Source of the DNA: Kineosporia succinea
Lineage (GTDB): Bacteria > Actinomycetota > Actinomycetes > Actinomycetales > Kineosporiaceae
Assembly: GCF_030811555.1 (NCBI RefSeq)
Contig: NZ_JAUSQZ010000001.1
Location: 248,001-312,000 of the forward strand
Length of the DNA stretch: 64,000 nucleotides
Direction of reading: 5' to 3'
This document shows, piece by piece, positions 34,047 through 43,837 of the stretch. Under the pieces are notes generated by a model. It saw only the letters and a list, made by a program, of their open reading frames with translations, was not told where the DNA came from and made no database searches. The position numbers and the translations under genes are program-made. Within the stretch, counting starts at the first letter, position 1. Each line of letters starts with the position of its first letter.

Positions 34047-35339
34047 TTGACCCCGGACGGAGTCCCTGCAGGACCTGCGGTCCCCGCAGCCGGTAGCCCC
34101 GACGGCGAGCGCGTGCTGGAACGGCTCGACGCGCCGCGCGACGGAGTTCCCCCGGTGGTCAGCGACGTCGCGACCCTGGAGAAGGTCATCGATGCCTTCG
34201 CGGCCGGCACCGGCCCGGTCGCGGTCGACGCCGAGCGGGCCTCCGGGCACCGCTACGGCCAGCGCGCCTTCTTGGTGCAGCTGCGTCGCGAAGGCGCCGG
34301 CACCGCACTCATCGACCCGGTCGCGCTGCCCGACCTGAGCGGCCTGAACGCCGTGATCGCGGGCGCCGAGTGGGTGCTGCACGCAGCCTCGCAAGACCTT
34401 CCCTGCCTGCACGAGGTCGGGCTGATCCCGACGCTCGTCTTCGACACCGAGCTGGGCGCGCGCCTGGCCGGCTACCCCCGTGTGGGCCTGGCCGCGATGG
34501 TCGAGGAGCTGCTCGGGCTGAGCCTGGCCAAGGAGCACTCGGCCGTCGACTGGAGCACCCGCCCGCTGCCCGAGCCCTGGCTGCGGTACGCCGCGCTCGA
34601 CGTGGAGGTGCTGGTCGACCTGCGCGAAGCGGTGTCCGCCGAGCTGACCCGGCAGGGCAAGCTCGACTGGGCGCTCGAGGAGTTCGCCGCGGTCGCCGCC
34701 ACCCCGCCGCCCGCGCCCCGGGTCGATCCCTGGCGCCGCACGTCCGGCATGCACCGGGTGCGCGACCGCCGCCGCCTGGCCGCGGTGCGGGAGCTGTGGC
34801 AGACCCGCGACGCCATCGCCCGGCAGCGCGACCTGTCCCCCGGCCGGGTGCTGGGCGACGCCGCGATCATCGAGGCCGCCCTGGCCATGCCCACCACGCA
34901 GAGCGGCCTGATCGCCCTGCCCGCCTTCAACGGACGCGGCGCCCGCCGCTACGCCCGTCAGTGGACCGAGGCCGTGGCCCGGGCCCGATCCTTCGCCGAC
35001 TCCGACCTGCCGCCGCAGCACCTGCCCAGCGAGGGCCCGCCCCCGCCGCGGGTCTGGGCCGAGCGCGACGCGGCCGCCGCCGCCCGTCTGGCGGCCTCCC
35101 GGGCGTCGATGGGTGAACTGGCCGCCGAGCTGACCATGCCGGTGGAGAACCTGGTCTCCCCCGACACGGTGCGCCGCCTGTCGTGGTCCCCGCCCGACGA
35201 GATCACGCCGGAAACGGTGCGGGCCCGGCTGTCCGCCGCCGGAGCCCGCCCCTGGCAGATCACCCTGATCGCCGACCGCCTGGCCGAGACCCTGCAGACC
35301 CCGGCACCGGACCCGTCCGAGGACGACCCCAAGGCCTGA
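34047..35339 (+). CDS. rnd: Ribonuclease D-like 3'-5' exonuclease with HRDC domain
   Basis: A 430-residue RNase D-family protein involved in 3' trimming of tRNA and other structured RNA. DEDD residues are in VAVDAERASG, HAASQDLPCL with LVFDTELGARLAG, and RYAALDVEVL (the Tyr and last Asp). The HRDC domain follows at about residues 225-305. I choose the TTG at 34047 because GGGAGGAG sits 7 bases upstream; GTG at 34017 or 34008 would add 10-13 residues but has no ribosome site. Counterpart of Rv2681 in the conserved block. Confidence 0.9.
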   Translation: MTPDGVPAGPAVPAAGSPDGERVLERLDAPRDGVPPVVSDVATLEKVIDAFAAGTGPVAVDAERASGHRYGQRAFLVQLRREGAGTALIDPVALPDLSGLNAVIAGAEWVLHAASQDLPCLHEVGLIPTLVFDTELGARLAGYPRVGLAAMVEELLGLSLAKEHSAVDWSTRPLPEPWLRYAALDVEVLVDLREAVSAELTRQGKLDWALEEFAAVAATPPPAPRVDPWRRTSGMHRVRDRRRLAAVRELWQTRDAIARQRDLSPGRVLGDAAIIEAALAMPTTQSGLIALPAFNGRGARRYARQWTEAVARARSFADSDLPPQHLPSEGPPPPRVWAERDAAAAARLAASRASMGELAAELTMPVENLVSPDTVRRLSWSPPDEITPETVRARLSAAGARPWQITLIADRLAETLQTPAPDPSEDDPKA

Positions 35340-35400
35340 GCCCTCGCAGGTCGTCACCGGTGCGTCCCGGCCCGGCCCCTCCGGCCCGGACCGGGGCGGC

Positions 35401-35486
35401 CATGCATCCTGGCCGGCCCGACCCATGCGTCAAGGCCTGCCCGATCGACGCGTCCTGGCCGGCCCGAGCGACGCGTCCGGGCCGGG
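35401..35486. repeat. Degenerate 23-24-bp tandem repeat, about 3.7 copies
   Basis: Units begin at 35401, 35424, 35448 and 35471, near ACGCGTCCTGGCCGGCCCGACC, with a possible further decayed unit upstream. It fills the first part of the 323-base gap between rnd and the thiolase gene; the rest (35490-35662) carries the thiolase promoter region. Confidence 0.7.
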
Positions 35487-35580
35487 TAATGCGGTGAGGA
35501 CCACACCGGCGGCGCGTAACGTCGTCCCCGGACGGGGCAAAATCTTTCACCACTGGTGACCGACACCTTTCGCACCGCGC

Positions 35581-35596
35581 GTTACTCACGAGTAGC
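35581..35596. promoter_or_regulatory. Imperfect palindrome upstream of beta-oxidation genes
   Basis: GTTACTCACGAGTAGC is an imperfect palindrome (6 of 8 positions) 67 bases before the thiolase start; TAGCAT overlapping its right half could be a -10 hexamer. This would suit a TetR-family fatty-acid repressor, but that is inference. Confidence 0.35.
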
Positions 35597-35662
35597 ATTC
35601 GGATGGACACGCCAACGCCGGCGGGGCTCTGGCACGGCCGGCTCATGATTCGGGGAGGTCAC

Positions 35663-36880
35663 GTGCCCGGCACATCGAGAGACGTCGTATTCGTCGACGG
35701 CGTCCGCACCCCTTTCGGCAAGGCCGGTGACAAGGGGATGTACGCCCAGACGCGCGCCGACGACCTGGTCGTGCGCTGCATCCGGGAACTGCTCGCGCGG
35801 CACCCGGAACTGCCACCCGAGAAGGTCGACGAGGTCGCCGTCGCGGCCACCACGCAGACCGGCGACCAGGGGCTGACCATCGGCCGCACGGCCGCGTTGC
35901 TGGCCGGGCTGCCCAAGAGCGTGCCCGGCTACGCCATCGACCGGATGTGCGCCGGGGCCATGACGGCGGTGACGACCACCGCGTCCGGGATCGCGTTCGG
36001 GGCCTACGACGTGGTGATCGCGGGCGGCGTCGAGCACATGGGGCACCATCCGATGGGCGAGGGCGTCGACCCGAACCCACGGTTCCTGTCCGAGAAGATC
36101 GTCGACCCGGCCGCGCTGGTCATGGGCGAGACCGCGGAGAACCTGCACGACCGGTTCCCGCACCTGACCAAGGACCGCGCCGACGCCTACGCCGTCGCCA
36201 GCCAGGCCAAGGTGCAGGCCGCCTACGAGGCCGGTCGCATCCAGCGCGACCTGGTGTCGATGGCCACCCGCCACGCCGAGCAGGGCTGGGGTCTGGCCAC
36301 GGCCGACGAACCGCCGCGTCCGGGAACGACTCTCGAGGGCCTGTCGAGCCTGAAGACGCCCTTCCGGCCGCACGGGCGGATCACCGCCGGCAACGCGGCC
36401 GGCCTGAACGACGGGGCCACGGCCTGTCTCCTCGCCGACGCCGAGACCGCCGCGGAGCTCGGCCTGCCGGTGAAGATGCGCCTGGTCAGCTACGGCTTCA
36501 AGGGCGTCGAGCCCGAGGTGATGGGCTACGGCCCGGTGCCGGCCACCGAAAGGGCGCTCAAGCTGGCCGGTCTCACCATCGACGACATCGGCCTGTTCGA
36601 GATCAACGAGGCCTTCGCGGTGCAGGTGCTGAGCTTCCTCGACTTCTACGGCATCAAGGACGACGACCCGCGCGTCAACCCGGACGGCGGCGCGATCGCG
36701 CTCGGCCACCCGCTCGCGGCCTCCGGCGTGCGCCTGATGACGCAGCTGGCGCGGCATTTCGAGGACCACCCGGAGGTGCGCTACGGCCTCACCACGATGT
36801 GCATCGGCATCGGCATGGGTGGCTCCGTGATCTGGGAGAACCCGCACCACTCCGACTACGGCAAGGGGGCCGCCGCGTGA
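35663..36880 (+). CDS. Acetyl-CoA C-acyltransferase (thiolase)
   Basis: A 405-residue thiolase that cleaves 3-ketoacyl-CoA in beta-oxidation. The acyl-binding Cys lies in DRMCAGAMTAV (about residue 97). The active-site His is in GGAIALGHPLAASG and the second Cys in TTMCIGIGMGGSVIWE. GTG at 35663 follows GGGGAGG. Its stop overlaps the start of the FadB-type gene (GTGA), so the two make the trifunctional-type complex (FadA-FadB arrangement). Confidence 0.93.
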   Translation: MPGTSRDVVFVDGVRTPFGKAGDKGMYAQTRADDLVVRCIRELLARHPELPPEKVDEVAVAATTQTGDQGLTIGRTAALLAGLPKSVPGYAIDRMCAGAMTAVTTTASGIAFGAYDVVIAGGVEHMGHHPMGEGVDPNPRFLSEKIVDPAALVMGETAENLHDRFPHLTKDRADAYAVASQAKVQAAYEAGRIQRDLVSMATRHAEQGWGLATADEPPRPGTTLEGLSSLKTPFRPHGRITAGNAAGLNDGATACLLADAETAAELGLPVKMRLVSYGFKGVEPEVMGYGPVPATERALKLAGLTIDDIGLFEINEAFAVQVLSFLDFYGIKDDDPRVNPDGGAIALGHPLAASGVRLMTQLARHFEDHPEVRYGLTTMCIGIGMGGSVIWENPHHSDYGKGAAA

Positions 36881-39003
36881 CCGTCACCGATCTTCGCGAG
36901 CAGGGCGAGGCGGCCAACCCGGACGAGGTCGTCACCCGGGCCCTGTCCCGCGACATCACGCTCCCCCACGGAGCCGGCACCCTCGTCCTCGTCACCCTCG
37001 ACAACGGACTGGACCACACCCGTCCCACCACGTTCGGACTCCGGGGTCTGCGCAGCCTGGAAGAGGCCCTGGACGCGGCCCGGGAACGGGCGGGCCGCAA
37101 CGAGATCCAGGCCGTCGCCGTCACCGGCAAACCGTTCTTCCTGGCCGCCGGCGCCGACCTGAACCTGCTCAAGGGCTCCAGCTCGCGCGAGCAGGCGCTG
37201 ATGGTGGCCCGGCTCGGGCACGACGTCTTCCGCCGGCTCGGTGAACTGGGCGTCCCCAGCTTCGCCTTCGTCAACGGCGCGGCCCTCGGCGGTGGACTCG
37301 AGATCGCCCTGCACTGCACCTACCGCACGATCTCGGGCGGGGTGCCGGCCCTGGCGCTGCCCGAGTGCTTCCTCGGGCTGATCCCCGGCTGGGGCGGCAC
37401 CTACCTGCTCCCCCGGCTGATCGGCCCGGCCGCCGCGCTCGAGGTCATCATCAAGAACCCGCTCAGCAACAACCGGATGCTGAACGGCCCCAGGGCGTTC
37501 AGGCTCGGGATCGCCGACGCGGTGTTCGAGCCCGCCGACTTCCTCGAGCGCTCGATCGAGTGGGCCGCGGCCGTGCTCCGGGGCGAGATCGCCGTCGACC
37601 GGCCGGAGCCGGCCGACGAGAGCACCTGGAACGCCGCCGTCCAGGAGGCCCGGGCCTTCGCCGACTCCAAGATCGGCGGCGCCGCCCCCGCCCCCTACCG
37701 CGCCCTGGACCTGGTCGGCAACGCCCGCACCGCAACCCGCGACGAGGGTTTCGCGGCCGAGGACGAGGCCCTCGCCGACTGCGCCCTCAGCCCCGAGCTG
37801 AGGGCCGGGCTGTACGCCTTCGACCTCGTGAACAAGCGCGCCAAGCGGCCTTCCGGTGCCCCCGACAAGGCACTGGCCCGCCCGGTGGGCACGGTCGGCG
37901 TGGTCGGGGCCGGACTGATGGCCAGCCAGCTCGCCCTGCTGTTCGTGCGGCGGCTGAAGGTGCCGGTCGTTCTCACCGACCTCGACACCGAGCGCGTCGA
38001 GAAGGGCGTGCGCTACGTCCACGACGAGATCGACAAGCTCCTGCTCAAGGGCCGGGTGAGCACCGACGGCGCGAACCGGCTCAAGGCGCTCGTCAGCGGC
38101 TCCACCGACCAGGGCGTCTTCGCCGGCGCCGACGTCGTGATCGAGGCGGTGTTCGAGGACCTCGCGGTGAAGAAGCAGGTTCTCGCCCGACTCGAGACGA
38201 TCGTTCCTGAGACGTGCGTGCTGCTGACCAACACGTCCTCGCTCTCGGTCAGCCAGATGGCCGCCGACCTCGAGCATCCGGAGCGCGTGGCCGGTTTCCA
38301 CTTCTTCAACCCGGTCTCGGTGCTGCCGCTGGTCGAGGTGGTGCGCGCCGAGAAGACCGACGACGCCACGCTGGCCACGGTCTTCCAGCTCGGCAGGGCC
38401 CTGAAGAAGACCTGCGTGCTGGCCGACGACGCCCCCGCGTTCATCGTCAACCGCCTCCTCACCCGGATGATGGGTGAGGTCGTCACGGCCGTCGACGAGG
38501 GCAGCGACCTGCACGTCGCCGACAGCGCCCTGGCCCCGCTCGGCCTGCCGATGTCCCCGTTCCTGCTGATGAGCCTGGTCGGCCCGGCCATCGCCCTGCA
38601 CGTGTCCGAGACGCTGCACACCGCCTTCCCCGACCGGTTCGCGGTGTCGGAGAACCTGGGCCGGCTGGTCGCGGCCGGGAAGACGGCGATCTGGTCGTAC
38701 GACGCCGACGGGCAGCCGTTCGTGGACGAGGAGACGGCCGCCCTGTTCCGTACCGGCGACAAGGCGTCCACCGCCGAGGAGATCCGCGACCGCACGCTGA
38801 CCGCGATCACCCAGGAGATCGGGCTCATGCTCGACGAGGGTGTGGTGCAGGCCCCGCAGGACGTCGACCTGTGCATGATCATGGGCGCCGGCTGGCCGTT
38901 CCACCTGGGCGGCATCACCCCTTACCTGGACCGTGAGGGGTACAGCGAGCGGGTGCTCGGCCGGCGCTTCCTGCCGGCCGGGGAGTCCACCCTTCCGTCA
39001 TGA
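36877..39003 (+). CDS. 3-hydroxyacyl-CoA dehydrogenase / enoyl-CoA hydratase (FadB/FadJ-type)
   Basis: A 708-residue bifunctional beta-oxidation enzyme. The enoyl-CoA hydratase half (residues about 20-250) shows FFLAAGADLN, NGAALGGGLEIALHC and PECFLGLIPGWGGT with the catalytic Glu. The dehydrogenase half starts at VGVVGAGLMASQLALLF (about residue 342) with FHFFNPVSVLPLVEVV carrying the catalytic His and VNRLLTRMMGE. GTG start overlaps the thiolase stop. Confidence 0.94.
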   Translation: MTVTDLREQGEAANPDEVVTRALSRDITLPHGAGTLVLVTLDNGLDHTRPTTFGLRGLRSLEEALDAARERAGRNEIQAVAVTGKPFFLAAGADLNLLKGSSSREQALMVARLGHDVFRRLGELGVPSFAFVNGAALGGGLEIALHCTYRTISGGVPALALPECFLGLIPGWGGTYLLPRLIGPAAALEVIIKNPLSNNRMLNGPRAFRLGIADAVFEPADFLERSIEWAAAVLRGEIAVDRPEPADESTWNAAVQEARAFADSKIGGAAPAPYRALDLVGNARTATRDEGFAAEDEALADCALSPELRAGLYAFDLVNKRAKRPSGAPDKALARPVGTVGVVGAGLMASQLALLFVRRLKVPVVLTDLDTERVEKGVRYVHDEIDKLLLKGRVSTDGANRLKALVSGSTDQGVFAGADVVIEAVFEDLAVKKQVLARLETIVPETCVLLTNTSSLSVSQMAADLEHPERVAGFHFFNPVSVLPLVEVVRAEKTDDATLATVFQLGRALKKTCVLADDAPAFIVNRLLTRMMGEVVTAVDEGSDLHVADSALAPLGLPMSPFLLMSLVGPAIALHVSETLHTAFPDRFAVSENLGRLVAAGKTAIWSYDADGQPFVDEETAALFRTGDKASTAEEIRDRTLTAITQEIGLMLDEGVVQAPQDVDLCMIMGAGWPFHLGGITPYLDREGYSERVLGRRFLPAGESTLPS

Positions 39004-39130
39004 CAGTCAGCAACCACTGATACGCATTAGGTGAGAGAGCGCCTGGCGTCCGGGTACTGAGCGTTCACGATTAGGCCTCAGACCGCTCGAATCCGGCGCC
39101 GGGCGCACTCTCCGCGTTTACGGTGACCAC

Positions 39131-39949
39131 ATGCCCGACGCCTCCGGAACAGACGGAACCTCGCTGCGCCGCTGCGTTCTCGCCGTGAGCGTGCTCGACG
39201 ACATCGACCTGCACCCCGGCGACGACGGCGTCCGCATCCCCGACCACGAGGGTGTGCACGTCACCTGGCCGATGATCGGCCAGGTCGTGGGTGACCTGCC
39301 CCCGGAGAGCCCCGTCGCCCGGCACCGGGTGGCCACCCTGCTGCGGCTGCACCGCATGGTCGGTGAGCTCGGGTCCGAGGCCCGTCCCGCGTTCCGCGAG
39401 GCGCTGCGCCTCGTGGCGCTCCCGCCCGGCCACATCGACCACCTGGGCCCCGACTGGGTGATCCAGACCCTTCCCGGCGGTGCTCTCGAGCTCGGTTACG
39501 GCGTCTACGGGCTTTTGGACGAGCCGGACCGTTGCGTGCCTCTCGCACCGTCACTGGCGGCCCGGGTCGGGATCGGGGGACGCGACTCCTGGGCCGCGCT
39601 GCGCGAGTACACCGAGCGGATGGGCGCACTCGCCGCGGCGCGGCTCGAGCGCGACGGCCGGCAGGGCGTGATCCGCCCGGTCGGCGGCTGTGACGTGCTC
39701 GCCCTGCTGACGTCACGCACCCTGCGGCGGCACCTGGCCGAGGGGGACGGCGTGGGCATGCGGGCCGTGGCCTCCCCCACCCGCCAGCGCGCCTGGTACG
39801 ACCTGCGGAACCTGGACCCCTCGTTCGTGCAGGCCGCCTGGCTCCTCACCGACGAGGCCGACCGCGGGCTCGAGATCCCGCTGCTGGTCACGCCGGACGA
39901 GGTGGCCGTGCCCCGGCAGCCGCGCCGGGGACGTCACGCGTCGCTCTGA
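39131..39949 (+). CDS. Hypothetical protein, conserved-looking
   Basis: A 272-residue soluble protein with strong coding bias that I do not recognise. No signal peptide or membrane segment. Visible features: an N-terminal DDIDLHPGDDGVRIPDHEGVHVTWP region, a helical VARHRVATLLRLHRMVGEL, and LARRDSWAALREYTERMGALAAAR-like helices in the middle. The length and the Trp-rich patches (THWP, WAALRE, RAWYDL) do not match a family I know. It is 127 bases after the beta-oxidation pair and ends at a hairpin before the convergent dxs gene. Confidence 0.7.
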   Translation: MPDASGTDGTSLRRCVLAVSVLDDIDLHPGDDGVRIPDHEGVHVTWPMIGQVVGDLPPESPVARHRVATLLRLHRMVGELGSEARPAFREALRLVALPPGHIDHLGPDWVIQTLPGGALELGYGVYGLLDEPDRCVPLAPSLAARVGIGGRDSWAALREYTERMGALAAARLERDGRQGVIRPVGGCDVLALLTSRTLRRHLAEGDGVGMRAVASPTRQRAWYDLRNLDPSFVQAAWLLTDEADRGLEIPLLVTPDEVAVPRQPRRGRHASL

Positions 39950-39968
39950 GGTGCCCGCCTCCCCGGGG

Positions 39969-40003
39969 GAGGACGCGCCGGGACGGTGCCCCGGCGCGTC
40001 CTC
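39969..40003. terminator. 14-bp hairpin between convergent genes
   Basis: GAGGACGCGCCGGG pairs perfectly with CCCGGCGCGTCCTC around a 7-base loop, between the hypothetical gene and dxs. Bidirectional terminator. Confidence 0.85.
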
Positions 40004-40024
40004 AATCCCTTGAGGTCAGGGAAC

Positions 40025-41935
40025 TCAGGCGCGGGGCACGTCTTGGAGCGCCGGCTCGGACTGCCGGCTGAAGTGCTCGACCACCTCACGCGACACCTCC
40101 TGCGCCGTGAGCCCGACCTGCTCGAGCACCTCGGACCGGCTGGCGTGGTCGAGGAACTCCTGCGGGATGCCGAAACCCCGCACCGCGGTGGCGACCCGGG
40201 CCTGCGCGAGCGCGGCACCGATCCGGGTGCCGATGCCACCGGCCACGCCGTTGTCCTCCACCACCACGACCAGCTGGTGCCGGGCCGCGAGCGCGGGCAT
40301 CGCGGCGTCGACCGGGACCACCCAGCGCGGGTCGACCACGGTGACGCCGATGCCCTGCTGGTTGAGCCGCTGCGCGACGGCCAGGCCGAGGCCCGCCATC
40401 GAGCCGACGGTGACGACGAGCACGTCCTCGTCGCCCTCGCGGTGCAGCACGTCCATGCCACCGACCCGCTCGGTGGCCTCGAGTTCGCCCGCCACCTGGC
40501 CCTTCTGGAACCGGAGCACGGTGGGCCCGTCTTCGACGGCGACGGCCTCGCGCAGCTCCTCGCGCAGGCGGGTGGCGTCTCGCGGGGCGGCGATGCGGAT
40601 GCCGGGGACCAGGCCGAGGAGCGAGAGGTCCCACATGCCGTTGTGGCTCGCGCCGTCGTCACCGGTGACCCCGGCCCGGTCGAGCACGAAGGTGACGCCC
40701 TCGCGGTGCAGCGCGACGTCCATCAGGACCTGGTCGAACGCGCGGTTCATGAACGTGGCGTAGACCGCGACGACCGGGTGCAGGCCACCGTGGGCCATGC
40801 CGGCGGCGCTGGCCACGGCGTGCTGCTCGGCGATGCCGACGTCGAAGACCCGGTCGGGGTGCTTCTCGGCGAAGCGGTGCAGGCCGACCGGGATGAGCAT
40901 GGCGGCGGTGATGCCGACCACGTCGGGCCGCTCGTCGGCGATCTTCACGATCTCGTCGGCGAACACCCCGGTCCACTTCGGGCCGCCCCCGCCGGACCCG
41001 CCGACCGGCTTGCCGGTCTCCGGGTCGATGACGCCGATGGCGTGGAACTGGTCGGCCTCGTGCTCGCGGGCGGGCGCGTAGCCACGGCCCTTCTCGGTGA
41101 TCGCGTGCACGATGACCGGGCCGCCGAAGCCCTTGGCCCGGCCCAGCGCGAACTCCATGGCCTCGAGGTCGTGACCGTCGACCGGACCGACGTACTTGAT
41201 GCCGAGGTCCTCGAACATGCCCTGGGGAGCGACGATGTCCTTGATCCCCTTCTTCATGCCGTGCAGCGTGCCGTAGGCCAGGCGGCCGGGCGCTCCCCCG
41301 CGCTGCAGCACCGACTTGCCCAGGTCGAGGGCCTTCTCGTAGCTGTTCAGCGTGCGCAGGGTGGCCAGCCGCTCGGAGAGGCCGCCGATGGTGGGCGCGT
41401 AGGAGCGCTCGTTGTCGTTCACCACGATGACCAGGTTGCGCTCACGGCCGACGGCGATGTTGTTGAGCGCCTCCCAGGCCATACCGCCGGTGAGCGCGCC
41501 GTCGCCGATGACCGCGACCACGTGCCGGTCGCCCCGGCCGGTGAGCTGGTTGGCCTTGGCCAGGCCGTCGGCCCAGGACAGCGAGGACGAGGCGTGGCTG
41601 CTCTCGACGATGTCGTGCTCGGACTCGGCGCGCGAGGGGTAGCCGGACAGGCCGCCCTTGCGCTTGAGGGCACTGAAGTCGTGGCGGCCGGTGAGCAGCT
41701 TGTGCACGTAGGACTGGTGGCCGGTGTCGAACACGATCTGGTCGTGCGGGGACTCGAACACCCGGTGCACGGCCATGGTCAGCTCGACGACGCCCAGGTT
41801 GGGGCCGAGGTGACCGCCGGTGCGGGAGACCTCGCGGATCAGGAACGTGCGGATCTGCTGCGCCAGGTCGGTCAGCTGGGTCTCGTCGAGTGCTCGCAGG
41901 TCGTCCGGGCCGTGGATGTCCTTGAGCGCCACCAT
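40025..41935 (-). CDS. dxs: 1-deoxy-D-xylulose-5-phosphate synthase
   Basis: A 636-residue thiamine-diphosphate enzyme that condenses pyruvate and glyceraldehyde-3-P, the first step of the MEP isoprenoid pathway. ThDP-binding [16 protein letters not shown] (about residues 150-165), [22 protein letters not shown], and [18 protein letters not shown] are visible. Length is typical. ATG at 41935 with GAGGAGA upstream. Counterpart of Rv2682c in the conserved block. Confidence 0.96.
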   Translation of the reverse strand: MVALKDIHGPDDLRALDETQLTDLAQQIRTFLIREVSRTGGHLGPNLGVVELTMAVHRVFESPHDQIVFDTGHQSYVHKLLTGRHDFSALKRKGGLSGYPSRAESEHDIVESSHASSSLSWADGLAKANQLTGRGDRHVVAVIGDGALTGGMAWEALNNIAVGRERNLVIVVNDNERSYAPTIGGLSERLATLRTLNSYEKALDLGKSVLQRGGAPGRLAYGTLHGMKKGIKDIVAPQGMFEDLGIKYVGPVDGHDLEAMEFALGRAKGFGGPVIVHAITEKGRGYAPAREHEADQFHAIGVIDPETGKPVGGSGGGGPKWTGVFADEIVKIADERPDVVGITAAMLIPVGLHRFAEKHPDRVFDVGIAEQHAVASAAGMAHGGLHPVVAVYATFMNRAFDQVLMDVALHREGVTFVLDRAGVTGDDGASHNGMWDLSLLGLVPGIRIAAPRDATRLREELREAVAVEDGPTVLRFQKGQVAGELEATERVGGMDVLHREGDEDVLVVTVGSMAGLGLAVAQRLNQQGIGVTVVDPRWVVPVDAAMPALAARHQLVVVVEDNGVAGGIGTRIGAALAQARVATAVRGFGIPQEFLDHASRSEVLEQVGLTAQEVSREVVEHFSRQSEPALQDVPRA

Positions 41936-42136
41936 CGACTACGCATCTCCTCAAACTGAGCCCACCGGATCTGGCCGGGACGCCGACGCCCCGGACTGAT
42001 TCTAGGGTCGGCGCGAACCCGCGCGCGGCGAACCTCCACCCGTAATGGATTAGATCCACGAAACTTTCGTAATTCGTGGCGATGACGACGCAGTAGTTCA
42101 CTCACGGCATGTCACGACATGCACCCGGACGGGTAC

Positions 42137-42505
42137 TCACAGGCGTGGGACGTACCTCTCACCGCGCAGGGCCCGGGCGACGAGTTCCACGCCCCGGGAG
42201 GCGGCCATCATCCGGGCCTGCTCGTGTTCCACGGTCTCGATCATCTCGTCGAGCGCGGGCGGGGGCAGGTCGCGCGAGAGGTCGGTGCGGATCTTGGCCA
42301 GGCCGCGGGCGAGCGCCTGCTTCTGGGCCCCGACGTGCTGGTAGGCCAGCCAGGCCAGGCCGAGGGGCTGGCGACGCAGCACCGGGTAGCCGCGGAAGTC
42401 GGGCGGGCACAGGTCGAGGAGCCAGGCGGTGGCGGTCTGCTCCCACTCGGGGACGCCGGGCGGCCGGACCGCGTCGGGCCAGCCGGGCGGGAGGTGGTTG
42501 CTCAT
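42137..42505 (-). CDS. Hypothetical protein (122 aa)
   Basis: A 122-residue soluble protein of unknown function. The N-terminal half contains WEQTATAWLLDLCPPDFRGY and VLRRQPLGLAWLAYQHV; the C-terminal half is a long helix (ALARGLAKIRTDLSRDLPPP, then MIETVEHEQARMMAASRGVE). Coding bias is strong and the length agrees with a real gene. It lies about 200 bases upstream of dxs on the same strand. Confidence 0.7.
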   Translation of the reverse strand: MSNHLPPGWPDAVRPPGVPEWEQTATAWLLDLCPPDFRGYPVLRRQPLGLAWLAYQHVGAQKQALARGLAKIRTDLSRDLPPPALDEMIETVEHEQARMMAASRGVELVARALRGERYVPRL

Positions 42506-42574
42506 GATGTCAGCATGCGCTGCACGGTGCGGAGACCCGGGCAGGCCGCCGCACCGTGTCGCTCCCCGGCCGGA

Positions 42575-43837
42575 TCAGCGGCGGCTGCCGGCCGACTGCC
42601 TCCGCGAGATCGCGTCGACACTGGCCGCCAGCAGCAGCACGGCCCCGGTCACGATGTACTGGATGCCGGACTTCTGGGTGATCAGCAGCAGGCCGTTCTG
42701 GATCACGGCGACCACCAGGCCACCCAGGATGGCGTCGATCACCCGGCCCTTGCCGCCGAACAGCGAGGTGCCGCCGATCACGGCCGCGCCCACCGCGTAG
42801 AGCAGGGTGGACGCGCCACCGGTGGTCGGCGCGACCGAGTTGTCGTACGAGGCGTACAGGATGCCCGCCACCGCGGCCATGGCCGAGCCGATGACGAAGC
42901 ACATGATCATGATGAAGCTGACGTTGATACCGGCCCGGCGGGCGGCCTCGGCATTGCCGCCGACCGCGTAGACGTGCCGCCCGAACGAGGTCCGGGTGAG
43001 CAGGAACGTCAGGAGCACCAGGAACACGAGGGTGAACGGCACGATCACCGGCACACCCTTGAGCGACCGGATGATCACGTTGTTCGAGCGCTCCTGGTTG
43101 AGGAACGCCACCACCAGCGCCAGCGGTACCGCCAGGGCCAGGATCTTGGCCGCCACCAGCGAGGTGGCCGCCCCCGGCAGGCCGGCCCGGCGGCGGGTGA
43201 CCTCGGTCCCGAGCATCGGCAGCGACCAGCCCGCCACGATGATCACGAACAGCACCCAGCCCATCGCCGGGCTCAGGTTGTTGTTCATGATCGCCAGGAT
43301 CGTGCTGTCGGTGATGCTGATCGTGCCGCCCTCGCCGATCACGAGCAGCAGCACGCCCTGCAGGCCGAGGAACGAGGCCAGGGTGACCACGAACGACGGG
43401 ATGCGCACCTGGGCGATCAGCGCCCCCAGCACGACGCCGACCAGCACGCCGAAGGCCACGCAGGCCAGCACGGCCAGCGGCCAGGCCACGCCGTGCTTGG
43501 TCAGCAGCACGGCCATCACGGCCGCGCCGGTGCCGGCGGTGAAGCCCGCACCCAGGTCGATCTCGCCGAGCAGCAGCACGAAGACCAGGCCCATCGCGAT
43601 GAACACGACCGGGGCGGCCTGCGGCAGCAGGTTGGCGACGTTGCGCTCGGTGGCGAACAGGTCGGGCTTGATCGCGCTGAAGAAGATCACCAGCACGACC
43701 AGGCCGAGCACGACCGGCAGGGCGCCGACGTCACCGCCGCGGATCTTGTCGACCCAGGCCTGCAGGGCGCCGCCGATCGACTGCTGCTCCGGCGCGCGCT
43801 CCGGCGACTGCTCGGGCGAGTGAGAGGTGGTGGTCAT
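42575..43837 (-). CDS. Sugar ABC transporter permease (XylH/RbsC-like)
   Basis: A 420-residue membrane permease of the ribose/xylose (CUT2) class, with about ten hydrophobic segments from GDVGALPVVLGLVVLVIFFS. Typical stretches are FIAMGLVFVLLLGEIDLGAG, FVVTLASFLGLQGVLLL and AVGGNAEAARRAGINV. Its start overlaps the ATPase stop (ATGA). The operon order on the minus strand is binding protein, ATPase, permease, as in xylFGH. Confidence 0.92.
   Translation of the reverse strand: MTTTSHSPEQSPERAPEQQSIGGALQAWVDKIRGGDVGALPVVLGLVVLVIFFSAIKPDLFATERNVANLLPQAAPVVFIAMGLVFVLLLGEIDLGAGFTAGTGAAVMAVLLTKHGVAWPLAVLACVAFGVLVGVVLGALIAQVRIPSFVVTLASFLGLQGVLLLVIGEGGTISITDSTILAIMNNNLSPAMGWVLFVIIVAGWSLPMLGTEVTRRRAGLPGAATSLVAAKILALAVPLALVVAFLNQERSNNVIIRSLKGVPVIVPFTLVFLVLLTFLLTRTSFGRHVYAVGGNAEAARRAGINVSFIMIMCFVIGSAMAAVAGILYASYDNSVAPTTGGASTLLYAVGAAVIGGTSLFGGKGRVIDAILGGLVVAVIQNGLLLITQKSGIQYIVTGAVLLLAASVDAISRRQSAGSRR

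Noticed and set aside
35947-36876. Upstream extension of the FadB-type gene to over 1000 residues
   Set aside because: It overlaps the thiolase gene in another frame; the GTG at 36877 with GTGA coupling gives the normal length.
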